This document shows positions 34,222 to 43,478 of a stretch of 64,000 bases of DNA, one piece after another. The notes under the pieces are model-generated. The model was not told the DNA's origin. It saw nothing but the letters and a program-made list of their open reading frames with translations, and ran no database searches. A program made the position numbers and the translations under genes. The stretch is from positions 146,432 through 210,431 of the forward strand of contig CAZABP010000003.1 in assembly GCA_964483245.1 (NCBI GenBank). Reading direction: 5' to 3'. The DNA is from CAZABP01 sp964483245 (GTDB lineage: Bacteria > Planctomycetota > UBA1135 > UBA2386). Numbering within the stretch: the first letter of the stretch is position 1; each line of letters begins with the position of its first letter.

Positions 34222-35474
34222 CGCACGTGCGTCGTCGCCGCCCGTCGCCGAGGGAGGAGGTGCCGGGCAAGGGCCGGTCGCTGGTGCTGCAGCGGGTGCT
34301 CGGCGGCGCGATCGTGGCCGGTGCCTGCCTCGCGCTGTTTGCACTGGTGTCGGTCCGCGACCAGGCGAGGTTGCCGCCGGAGCAGGTGCCGCAGGAACGT
34401 GCGGAACTGCTGGCGCTGCTGACGGAGTATCGCCGGGTCCGCAAGCCGGAGGATCGGGAAGCACTGCTGCTGCGAGCGCGAGCGGAACTGCCGCGCTGCG
34501 AGCGCGCCGTCGCCTGGTTGCTCGGTCAGCCCAGCCATCCGCTGCTCCGACCGGCGCTGCAGTTGTTCGGGGAACTGCGCCTGCAGGCGGCGCTGCCTGG
34601 CGTCGAGGCGCTGGCGTCGGTAGCGGCGTTGCGGCGCGAAGCGCTCCTCTGTGCGGACCGGATCGCGCCGTTCGACCCGGGGCGTGTGCTCGCGCTGCTC
34701 GAGGGCGCGGATCGTGCGGCGATTCTTGCGGGGGCGGAGATCGCCAGGCGACGCGACGAGCGGCCGACGCCCGCGCTCCTGCAGTTGCTCGCGCACCAGG
34801 ATGCGGAGGTGCGGTTGGCGGCGTTCGCAGCGCTCCCGGACCAAGTTCCAGCCGATGCCGTGCCGCCGCTGCTGCAACTGGCCGGCGCTGACTCGCCGGC
34901 GATCGCGGAACTCGCGCTCCAGGCACTGGGACGGGCGCCGATCGAGGGCGCGACCGAGCAATTCCTTGCGCACACCGCGCTACGCGCCGAGGCCGCCCTG
35001 GTGCGCGCTGCGCTGGATGCGCTGACGCGCCGCGGGAAGCCGCTGTCGCCGGAAGCGGCGGGGCCGCTCTGGCAGCTGGCATACGACGGTGCGGACGCGA
35101 CGCTCCGGGCCGCTGCCTATCAGTGCCTCGAGCGGACCGGGTCGTACGAGCTGGAAGATGCGGAGCGGCAGGTCTTCGGTGGTGGCCTGGTCGATCGATA
35201 CTTCGCGGCCCGCATGCTGATCACGCGCGGCGAACAGGCCGGCGTGACGGTGCTGCTCGATCTCGTGCAGCAGCTCGAGCCGAACACAGATGGCAAGTAC
35301 GTCCGGTTTGCCTGCGCCACACTGCTCGGCTCGCTGTCGAACATGCACGCGTCCTCCAGCGTCACGGAGTGGGAGCAGTGGTTCGCCGCGAACCCGCTGC
35401 AGGGACCGCGCAGCCTGCCGCCGCCGCCGCCCGGGATCTTCGACGCGATGCAAGTGGCCGGTCCGCCGCGCTGA
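34218..35474 (+). CDS. membrane-anchored HEAT-like repeat protein
   Basis: This 418-residue protein has a basic N-terminus (MTHVRRRRPSPREE), one transmembrane helix (about residues 28-48) and a helical repeat domain. HEAT-like units include HQDAEVRLAAFAALPDQ and DSPAIAELALQALGR. The C-terminus ends in a proline run (LPPPPPGIF). It overlaps the PilX-like gene and is therefore probably part of the pseudopilin operon, perhaps anchoring or organising the apparatus, which is inference. The stop lies inside the first copy of the 56-bp direct repeat. Confidence 0.72.
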   Translation: MTHVRRRRPSPREEVPGKGRSLVLQRVLGGAIVAGACLALFALVSVRDQARLPPEQVPQERAELLALLTEYRRVRKPEDREALLLRARAELPRCERAVAWLLGQPSHPLLRPALQLFGELRLQAALPGVEALASVAALRREALLCADRIAPFDPGRVLALLEGADRAAILAGAEIARRRDERPTPALLQLLAHQDAEVRLAAFAALPDQVPADAVPPLLQLAGADSPAIAELALQALGRAPIEGATEQFLAHTALRAEAALVRAALDALTRRGKPLSPEAAGPLWQLAYDGADATLRAAAYQCLERTGSYELEDAERQVFGGGLVDRYFAARMLITRGEQAGVTVLLDLVQQLEPNTDGKYVRFACATLLGSLSNMHASSSVTEWEQWFAANPLQGPRSLPPPPPGIFDAMQVAGPPR

Positions 35475-35525
35475 GGCGGCCTGACAGAATGGCGCGACTT
35501 TTCTCGTCAGACCCCGAGAGGATCA
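35470..35525. repeat. 56-bp direct repeat, copy A
   Basis: This copy matches copy B (37042-37097) at 54 of 56 bases. It contains the TGA of the HEAT protein gene at its left end and the TGA of the minus-strand redoxin-like gene at its right end. It therefore sits between two convergent genes. A short stem TCTCG/CGAGA and a CTGAC/GTCAG pair are present, so it could act as a terminator. A run of T occurs inside it. Confidence 0.85.
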
Positions 35526-36983
35526 CTGCTTCGCCGCGGTCTCGTACTCGCGCAGCCGGGCGAGTGCGTCGGGCGGCGGTTTCTGCATGCAGGCGATCGC
35601 TTGGGTCTGCAGCCGCACGGCGCGCGCCGCGTCGCCGGCATGGAAGTGGGCCAGCGCGGTGGTAGCGAGCCAGTCGGCCGCGCGCGGATAGCGCTCATCG
35701 GTCTGCTCCAGGCGCCGCAGGAAGCACAGCGCGGTGCGGGCGTTCGCCGGCAGGAAGTCCGGCGCGAGCAGGTGATGCGCGCAGGTGTAGAGCTGATTCG
35801 GATCGACGATGCTCGCGGCGACGTGCTGGGCGACTGCGGTGAGCTCGCCGCCTGGGACGCCGGCACGGCTGGCGAGGCGCAGCCACACGACCTGGGCGAG
35901 CACGCCGTTCGGTTCGGACTGCGTGGCGACCGCGGCCGCCTGCATCCCGGTCTCGGCAACCGCGGCCGTCAGCCCTGGGTGCTGGCGGCACCACTGCTCG
36001 AGGGATTGCGCGAGCATCAGCAGACGTCCGGGATCCGGCAGGCTGGAGCGGAGCAGCTCCTGCGCAGCTTCGCCCGTCGCGGCGGGGTCACCGCGCACGG
36101 CTGCCAGCGCCAGGCGAACGCGCGCCTGGGCGACCGGGAGCCAAGGCTGCGCCGCGGCCGCAGAGAAAGCGGTCTCGATCTCCGCCATCAGGGCCTTTGG
36201 AAGCATCGAATCTCCGGCGCCCGCAACCAGCCCGCTCTGCAGCAGGAACGTCGCGATGCGCGGGCGCGTGCCCATCGTGCGGAGCGCGGAGCGGATGCAG
36301 CCGGGCCGGGCCGGGGCGGGCGTGCGCCGCAGTCGCAGCGACCATGCGCCGGGCGCGCCCGGGTCGAGCTGCAGCATGCGTTCGACCGCGGCGCTCGCGC
36401 CAGGATGGCCGCGCACCTGCCGCCGCAGGAGCTGCTGCACGGCGGCGAGCTCGGACAACCGGACCAGGTCGTGCCGGTCGTCGAGGATCTGCTCGAGGTG
36501 TTCGAACAGCTGCGGCGAACTCTCGTCGATCCACGCGACCCGGCCAGCGCGATCGACGATGACGGCCGCCGTCGTGGCGCGCAGCTCGCGCGGCAGCCAG
36601 GTTTGCACACAGCGCAACTCCCGATCGTGCGCCACCTGCGCGTGGTCGCGCGGCGGCAGGCCGGCGAGCAGGCCGCGCGCGACCGGCCGGCTGCCAGTCA
36701 CCACCGTGGCAATGCGCAGGGAGTCCGGGTGCTTGCGTGCGATCGGGCGCAGATCCGGGGTCAGGTCCTCCCAGGGGTCCTTGCCCCGCGTTGCATGACT
36801 GACGAACAGCAGGACCACGACGCGCTTGCCCCGGTCGGCTGCCAGATCGATCGGGGCACCGCGCAGCATCGGCAGGTCGATCAGCGGCGCTTCCGCGCCG
36901 ACCGCGCCCGGTTCCTGTGCGTTCGGCGGTCCGGCCAGCAGTGCCAGCCCGACCCCGCACAGCAGGAGGCGCACGTGTTGCAT
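35523..36983 (-). CDS. secreted redoxin-like protein with TPR-like tail, lacking CxxC
   Basis: This 486-residue exported protein has a signal peptide (about residues 1-22) and a redoxin/TlpA-type opening (VGAEAPLIDLPMLRGAPIDLAADRGKRVVVLLF). Where the catalytic CxxC should follow, it has VSHATRGKDPW, so no redox cysteines are present. A second fold landmark, TAAVIVDRAGRVAWIDE, fits the later beta strands. The remainder is helical and TPR-like. The gene is flanked by 56-bp direct repeats (35470-35525 and 37042-37097). It may be a binding protein that kept the thioredoxin fold but lost catalysis. Confidence 0.68.
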   Translation of the reverse strand: MQHVRLLLCGVGLALLAGPPNAQEPGAVGAEAPLIDLPMLRGAPIDLAADRGKRVVVLLFVSHATRGKDPWEDLTPDLRPIARKHPDSLRIATVVTGSRPVARGLLAGLPPRDHAQVAHDRELRCVQTWLPRELRATTAAVIVDRAGRVAWIDESSPQLFEHLEQILDDRHDLVRLSELAAVQQLLRRQVRGHPGASAAVERMLQLDPGAPGAWSLRLRRTPAPARPGCIRSALRTMGTRPRIATFLLQSGLVAGAGDSMLPKALMAEIETAFSAAAAQPWLPVAQARVRLALAAVRGDPAATGEAAQELLRSSLPDPGRLLMLAQSLEQWCRQHPGLTAAVAETGMQAAAVATQSEPNGVLAQVVWLRLASRAGVPGGELTAVAQHVAASIVDPNQLYTCAHHLLAPDFLPANARTALCFLRRLEQTDERYPRAADWLATTALAHFHAGDAARAVRLQTQAIACMQKPPPDALARLREYETAAKQ

Positions 36984-37041
36984 GGTCGTCGGACCGCGAC
37001 CGCGAACGGATGGGTGCTCCGTGCGGTTCAGCCCACGCCGT

Positions 37042-37097
37042 GCTGAGCCGGCCTGACAGATTGGCGCGACTTTTCTCGTCAGACCCCGAGAGGATCA
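37042..37097. repeat. 56-bp direct repeat, copy B
   Basis: Second copy of the repeat at 35470-35525, with two mismatches, in direct orientation. The unit spacing is 1572 bases. Its right end includes the TGA of the M48 protease gene. At its left end it retains a TGA-containing GCTGAG sequence and the similar CGCCG(C/T)G just upstream, although no plus-strand gene ends there now. Confidence 0.85.
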
Positions 37098-37856
37098 GCG
37101 CGGGCGCTCTTCGGCCAGCAGCTTGGGGATCAGCTCACGCAGGCGCTCGGCGCGCTTGAGCGGATCCGGGTGCGTCGACAGGAACTCCGGCCCGTTCTCG
37201 CCGAGTTGCGCCATCCGCTCCCAGAGCTTGGGTGCGGCGTGGGGGTCGTAGCCGGCGCGGATCGCGAACCGCAGCCCGATCTCGTCCGCCTCGCTCTCGT
37301 GCGCGCGGCTGTACGGCAGGATGACGCCGACCGACGCGCCGACGCCGAGCGCCGCCATCGCGAGCTGCTTGGTCTCGCTGTCGAGCTCGGTCCTCCCGAT
37401 CAGCGCATCGGCGGCGGCGATCGCGAGGCTGAGCCCCATCTTCTGCGTCATCCGTTCGTTGCCGTGATGCGCGGTCGCGTGCGCGACCTCGTGCCCGACG
37501 ACGGCTGCCAGCGAGTCGGCATCCGGCGCGACCTTCAACATGCCGGTGTAGACGGCGATCTTGCCGCCGGGCAGGCAGAACGCGTTCACGGTCTCCGGCT
37601 CATCCAGCAGTTTGAACTCCCAGGCGAAGTTCCGCCCCGAGGCCTTCGCGATCCGCTGGCCCACCTCGCGCACCATCTGGTACTGCGCGCCGCTGGTGAT
37701 CTCCCGGTGTTGGGCGGTCACGTCCTGATACGCCGACGCGCCCATCTCGGTCATCAGCGACTCCGGCAGCAGCGCGAGTTGGCTCCGCCCGGTCTCCGGG
37801 ACGGTCGAGCACGCGGGGAGCAGGGACAGGAGGACCAAACCGAGGGCCGTACGCAT
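37095..37856 (-). CDS. M48-family metalloprotease lipoprotein
   Basis: This 253-residue lipoprotein has a signal sequence ending in LLPAC (Cys16). The zinc site HEVAH is at 122-126 and the third ligand comes from HESEAD further on (about residue 195), the standard M48 arrangement. It resembles small outer-membrane-associated M48 proteases such as LoiP/YggG that act on misfolded envelope proteins. ATG 37856 is chosen because it precedes the signal sequence; a longer frame to 38129 has no leader features. It is divergent from the thiolase gene. Confidence 0.9.
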   Translation of the reverse strand: MRTALGLVLLSLLPACSTVPETGRSQLALLPESLMTEMGASAYQDVTAQHREITSGAQYQMVREVGQRIAKASGRNFAWEFKLLDEPETVNAFCLPGGKIAVYTGMLKVAPDADSLAAVVGHEVAHATAHHGNERMTQKMGLSLAIAAADALIGRTELDSETKQLAMAALGVGASVGVILPYSRAHESEADEIGLRFAIRAGYDPHAAPKLWERMAQLGENGPEFLSTHPDPLKRAERLRELIPKLLAEERPR

Positions 37857-37929
37857 CGTGGCGCCGATCGTAGCGACGCCTCGACCCGCCTCCCTTGATC
37901 GGTCGAACCCTGCACCCCATCCTGCCCCG

Positions 37930-39129
<1,200 letters not shown>

Positions 39130-39130
39130 G

Positions 39131-41128
39131 ATGGCCGGAGCTGCGAAGAACCAAGGTGACGCAAGCAGGCGCGGTCCGGTGCAGGTGCGCGGGCGCGTGC
39201 TGTATCTGACCGAGGACGTGGAGGCGCTGAAGGCCCAGCTCTACGACGGCGCGCAGCTCCCGTTCGATCCCGCGCGCAAACTGATCGACAACATCTCGAC
39301 CGATGAGCTGACGCCCGGCTGGGTCTGCTACTACTACGACGAGACGCTCGCGCGCTACTGCCTGGTCGGCCTGCGCGGCGGCCACGTGCAGAAGGATGCG
39401 ATCAAGCACGGCGGCTTCGGCGTCATTGTCAGCGGGCTGTCGAAAGGTTGCGGTTCGAGCCGCGAGACGGCGCCGTTCAGTGAGCTGGCCGCCGGCGTGC
39501 AGGTCGTGATCGCCAAGAGCATCGAGAAGATCTACGGCCAGAACTGTCAGAACATCGGGTTGTTGACTTCGACCGACTTCGGGCTCATCGGGCGCATCGA
39601 GCGCGGTGAGTCGATCCCGGTCGAAGAGTTCACGAAGGGGCTGGACCCGATCTCGACGGCGATCGTCGAGCACGGTGGCCTGTTCGCCTACAACCGCGCG
39701 CGGCTCGCCGGCACCACAGCGCCGCCGGCGCTCACGACGCCGCCACGGCCGATGACGCTGGCCGAGAAGATCATCGCCCAGCGCGCGATCGCCGATGCGA
39801 AGTCCGGGCGCACCGGCGTGCCTGCGGTGAAACCGGGTGACGCGCTGTTCGCGCGCACCGACGTGCGGTTCAGCCATGAGTACGTGACCCCGATGGCGGA
39901 GGCGCTGTTCCGCCAGGGGCTCGGCGCGGAGGCGCAGATCGCCGAACCGGAGTCGGTGTTCGCGTTCCGCGACCACCTGACGTTCCTCGACCGCGTGATG
40001 CCGGAGGCGCACGTCAAGATGGGGCTGCGCGAGCAGGCCGCGAGTCTCGCCACCGTGCAGCAGAAGTTCGTGCAGAGCCAGGGCGTGCGGCTTTACGGCG
40101 AAGTCGAGCGCGGCGGCCAGGCGGCCGGCAGCGAAGGGATCTGCCACAACATCGTCATCGAGGAGATCGCGCTGCCGGGGCAGCTCGTGATCGGCACCGA
40201 TTCGCACACCTGCATGGCCGGCGCGCTCGGGTGCTTCGCGTTCGGCGTCGGCTCGACCGACATGGCGAACGCCTGGTTCACGCGCGACGTGCGCGTGCGC
40301 GTGCCGGAGTCGGCCCGCGTGACGCTGCGCGGACGGCTGCGCGACGGCGTCTCGGCCAAGGACGTGATGCTGCTGCTGCTCAGCGACGAGTGGTTCAAGA
40401 GCGGAGCCGGGATCGGCAAGGTGCTCGAGTTCACCGGCCCGGGCGTCGTCGCGATGGCGCTGGATGAGCGCGCGACGCTGACCAACATGGCGGTGGAGGC
40501 GGGCTCGTTCACCGGGATCATCGAAGCGGACGACGTCGTCGTGGACTACCTCGTCGAGCAGCGCGGAATGCGTGCCGACGACGTGCGTGCGCGGCTCGTC
40601 CAGGCGGACCCGGGCGCGACCTACTGCAAGGAGTTCGAGCTCGACCTCGACCAGCTCGAGCCGATGGTCGCGACTCCCGGGGATCCGCGGAACGGCGTGC
40701 CGCTGCGCGAGCTCAGCGAGCGGCCGAAGATCGACATCGCGTACGGCGGCTCCTGCACTGGTGGCAAGAAGGCGGACATGGACATGTACGCCAGCGTCGT
40801 GCGCAAGGCGCTCGAGCGCGGCCGGAGGCTTCCCGACGGCGTGCGCCTCTACATCCAGTTCGGCAGCCAGAAGATCCGCGACTACGCCGAGTCGATGGGC
40901 TACGTCGCCCTGTTCCGCGAGGCGGGCGTCGAGCTGATCGATCCGAGCTGCGGCGCGTGCATCAAGGCCGGGCCCGGCGTTTCGGATCGGCCGGACCAGG
41001 TCACGATCTCGGCGATCAACCGCAACTTCCCGGGGCGGTCGGGGCCGGGGAAGGTGTATCTCGCGAACCCGATGGTCGTCGCCGCGAGCGCATTCCTGGG
41101 GAAGGTGGGCGGGCCGGAGGAGTTGTAG
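39131..41128 (+). CDS. aconitase-family hydro-lyase with small domain fused in front of the large domain (LeuD-LeuC order)
   Basis: This 665-residue protein has both aconitase-superfamily domains but in reversed order. Residues about 20-190 form the small (LeuD-like) domain with the GCGSSRE substrate loop at 106-112. Residues about 210-660 form the large (LeuC-like) domain with GTDSHTC near 355 and the [4Fe-4S] ligands C542 (in GSCTGG), C607 and C610 (in SCGAC). Known members in this superfamily are aconitase, isopropylmalate dehydratase and homoaconitase. Sequence alone does not decide substrate. The thiolase lies immediately upstream. Leucine or methylcitrate pathway genes are absent nearby. 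Confidence 0.87.
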   Translation: MAGAAKNQGDASRRGPVQVRGRVLYLTEDVEALKAQLYDGAQLPFDPARKLIDNISTDELTPGWVCYYYDETLARYCLVGLRGGHVQKDAIKHGGFGVIVSGLSKGCGSSRETAPFSELAAGVQVVIAKSIEKIYGQNCQNIGLLTSTDFGLIGRIERGESIPVEEFTKGLDPISTAIVEHGGLFAYNRARLAGTTAPPALTTPPRPMTLAEKIIAQRAIADAKSGRTGVPAVKPGDALFARTDVRFSHEYVTPMAEALFRQGLGAEAQIAEPESVFAFRDHLTFLDRVMPEAHVKMGLREQAASLATVQQKFVQSQGVRLYGEVERGGQAAGSEGICHNIVIEEIALPGQLVIGTDSHTCMAGALGCFAFGVGSTDMANAWFTRDVRVRVPESARVTLRGRLRDGVSAKDVMLLLLSDEWFKSGAGIGKVLEFTGPGVVAMALDERATLTNMAVEAGSFTGIIEADDVVVDYLVEQRGMRADDVRARLVQADPGATYCKEFELDLDQLEPMVATPGDPRNGVPLRELSERPKIDIAYGGSCTGGKKADMDMYASVVRKALERGRRLPDGVRLYIQFGSQKIRDYAESMGYVALFREAGVELIDPSCGACIKAGPGVSDRPDQVTISAINRNFPGRSGPGKVYLANPMVVAASAFLGKVGGPEEL

Positions 41129-41197
41129 GGCGCGCAGTCGCGGGAGCTCGCGCATCCTGCGGCGGTTACGCGCGCCGGCCGCCCGGCTATTCCGCGC

Positions 41198-43408
41198 GTG
41201 CGCCTCGTCGCCGCCCTCGCCCTCGCCGTCTTCCCGATCCTGCTCGGAGCCGTCCCTGCGCAGGTCGATTGGTCACGTGCGCGCACGTTCGACGCGCGCC
41301 GGGGCACGCATGCCTGCGTGTACGACGCCACGCGGGAGCGGCTGGTGCTCTTCGGCGAGGGAACGACATCCGAGTGGGACGGCCAGGAGTGGATTCACAG
41401 CAGCCCGGTCCAGCAACCCGGGCCGCGCGTCGCACATGCAGTGGCCTACGACCTGGCGCGGCAGCGCGTCGTGTTGTTCGGTGGAGTGGCGAATGGGGGA
41501 CTCGCCGCAGAAACCTGGGAATGGAGCGGCACCGGTTGGACATCGCGGCAGCACGGGGCTTGGTCCGGCCCGTCCGGGCGCTGGCTGCACGCAATGACCT
41601 ACGACGCGGCGCGGGAGCGGACATTGCTGTTCGGCGGCTACGACGGCACGAGGCTGCTGGATGACACGTGGGAGTGGGACGGGGCGCAGTGGTGGTTGCG
41701 GCGCTCCTCCCGCGTCGCGCCGCTCGCACGCACCGAGACTGCGATGGCCTACGACGCCTCGCGCGGCAGGGTCGTCATGTTCGGCGGAAAGCACAGCCAC
41801 CATCTCGCGGACACGTGGGAATGGGACGGCACCGATTGGATCGAGCGGAAGCCGGCGACCGTTCCACCGGCGCACGCCGGGCACGCGATGGTCTACGACG
41901 CCGCGCGGCGCCGCGTCGTGATGTTCGGCGGTCTGGGTCTGACGTCCCCGCAGATCTGGGAGTGGGATGGCATCGACTGGCGCCTGGTGGCGAGCACGGG
42001 CGCTGCACCGAGCCCGCGCTATTCGCATGCGATGGCATTCGACGTGAAGCACCAGCTCGTGCTGCTCGTCGGCGGCCGCTCACTCGCGAGCCAGCACGTA
42101 CACACTGACATGTGGGCCTGGAACGGGCGGGGTTGGTCAATGGTCGCGGGTGATGCGCTTCCATCGGGGCGTGAAGGGCACGCGCTGGGGACCGACGATG
42201 CGCGCCGGCAGGTGGTGCTGTTCGGTGGCAGCGACCGCCACAGCCGCGTGTTCTCCGATACCTGGACCTGGGATGGGGCGCGTTGGACGGAGCGACGGCC
42301 TTCGGCCGGCGCGCCGCCGGCGCGGACGCACCACGCAATCGCGCCGGACTCTGCGCGGCAGCAGTTGGTGCTGTTCGGGGGCGGCACCTGGCTCGGCGGA
42401 AGCGGCTCTCTGCTGGACGACACATGGGTGTGGGATGGTGCCGGTTGGTCGCCGATGCACCCGCCGGTGAGCCCGACGGCCCGCGTGGGTCATGCGATGG
42501 CAGGCGATGCCGCGCGCGGCCGGGTCGTGCTGTTTGGTGGCCTCGCGAGTGGTCAGGCGCTGCTCGGAGATACTTGGGAGTGGGATGGGGGGACGTGGCA
42601 GCAACTCCACGTGACACCATCACCAGCCGGTAGTCGTGCACTCGGGATGACCTACGACGCACACCGCCGGCGCTGCGTTCTCGTTCGCGGCGCGGCCCCG
42701 CAGGTCGAGACCTGGGAGTGGGATGGCGTCCGTTGGATCGACGCACAGCCGATCGTCGCTCCGCCGGGATTCACGGCGTTCGTCGTGGCCTACGACGAGC
42801 ATCGCCGTCGCGTCGTCTTCGTCGCGCAGCCTCTGGGAGAGACCTGGGAGTGGAATGGCGCTGTGTGGAGCAAGTCACCGGGAGCTCCGATCACGCCGCA
42901 TCGCGACCTCCCGGCGATTGCCTACGACCCGGTGCGCAGGCAGATGCTGCTGTTCGGCGGTGCCAACGAGCTCTCATTCATGCACGGCGCGTTCGCAGAC
43001 ACGTGGGTGCGGGGAGCACCGAGGGCGACCGCGCAACCGTTCGGGTCGGGCTGCGGCAACGCAGCCAGCGCGCCGGTGTTGGCCGGCTCCGAACCGTACA
43101 TCGGTGCGCCCGCGTGCACGCTGGAGCTGTCGCGCATGGCGGTTGGCGCACCCGCGTTGATCGGCGTCTCGCTGCATGCGCAGAACCAGGATCTCGGCGG
43201 CGGCTGCACGCTGTATCTGCAGGGTCCGATCGCTCCGTTCTTCGTCACCGCGAATCCGCTCGGTTTCGCCAGCGCGCGATTCGCGATTCCCGCCGACGTC
43301 GGCTTGCGCGGCGCGAGGTTGCACGCGCAGGGCTTCGTTGCAGATCCGCAGGGCCCGGTGCTCGGGATGTCGTTCACGGCTGGCCGCAAGCTCGTCGTCG
43401 GGGACTGA
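41198..43408 (+). CDS. secreted Kelch-type repeat protein, paralogue
   Basis: This 736-residue exported protein starts at GTG 41198 with a signal peptide (VRLVAALALAVFPILLGAVPAQ). About eleven repeats follow in the same AM.YD..R..VVLFGG...DTWEWDG..W pattern as the genes at 5060 and 43479, though with more divergence between units. The C-terminal domain, starting at FGSGCGNAASAP and ending in FTAGRKLVVGD, matches the module of the other two. It sits directly upstream of the third paralogue. Likely role extracellular; ligand unknown. Confidence 0.8.
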   Translation: MRLVAALALAVFPILLGAVPAQVDWSRARTFDARRGTHACVYDATRERLVLFGEGTTSEWDGQEWIHSSPVQQPGPRVAHAVAYDLARQRVVLFGGVANGGLAAETWEWSGTGWTSRQHGAWSGPSGRWLHAMTYDAARERTLLFGGYDGTRLLDDTWEWDGAQWWLRRSSRVAPLARTETAMAYDASRGRVVMFGGKHSHHLADTWEWDGTDWIERKPATVPPAHAGHAMVYDAARRRVVMFGGLGLTSPQIWEWDGIDWRLVASTGAAPSPRYSHAMAFDVKHQLVLLVGGRSLASQHVHTDMWAWNGRGWSMVAGDALPSGREGHALGTDDARRQVVLFGGSDRHSRVFSDTWTWDGARWTERRPSAGAPPARTHHAIAPDSARQQLVLFGGGTWLGGSGSLLDDTWVWDGAGWSPMHPPVSPTARVGHAMAGDAARGRVVLFGGLASGQALLGDTWEWDGGTWQQLHVTPSPAGSRALGMTYDAHRRRCVLVRGAAPQVETWEWDGVRWIDAQPIVAPPGFTAFVVAYDEHRRRVVFVAQPLGETWEWNGAVWSKSPGAPITPHRDLPAIAYDPVRRQMLLFGGANELSFMHGAFADTWVRGAPRATAQPFGSGCGNAASAPVLAGSEPYIGAPACTLELSRMAVGAPALIGVSLHAQNQDLGGGCTLYLQGPIAPFFVTANPLGFASARFAIPADVGLRGARLHAQGFVADPQGPVLGMSFTAGRKLVVGD

Positions 43409-43478
43409 CGTGGTGCGCCGGTTACACGCGTCCGACCGGCTCCTATCCTGGACGACGACTGCACCGAAGAGGAATCGC

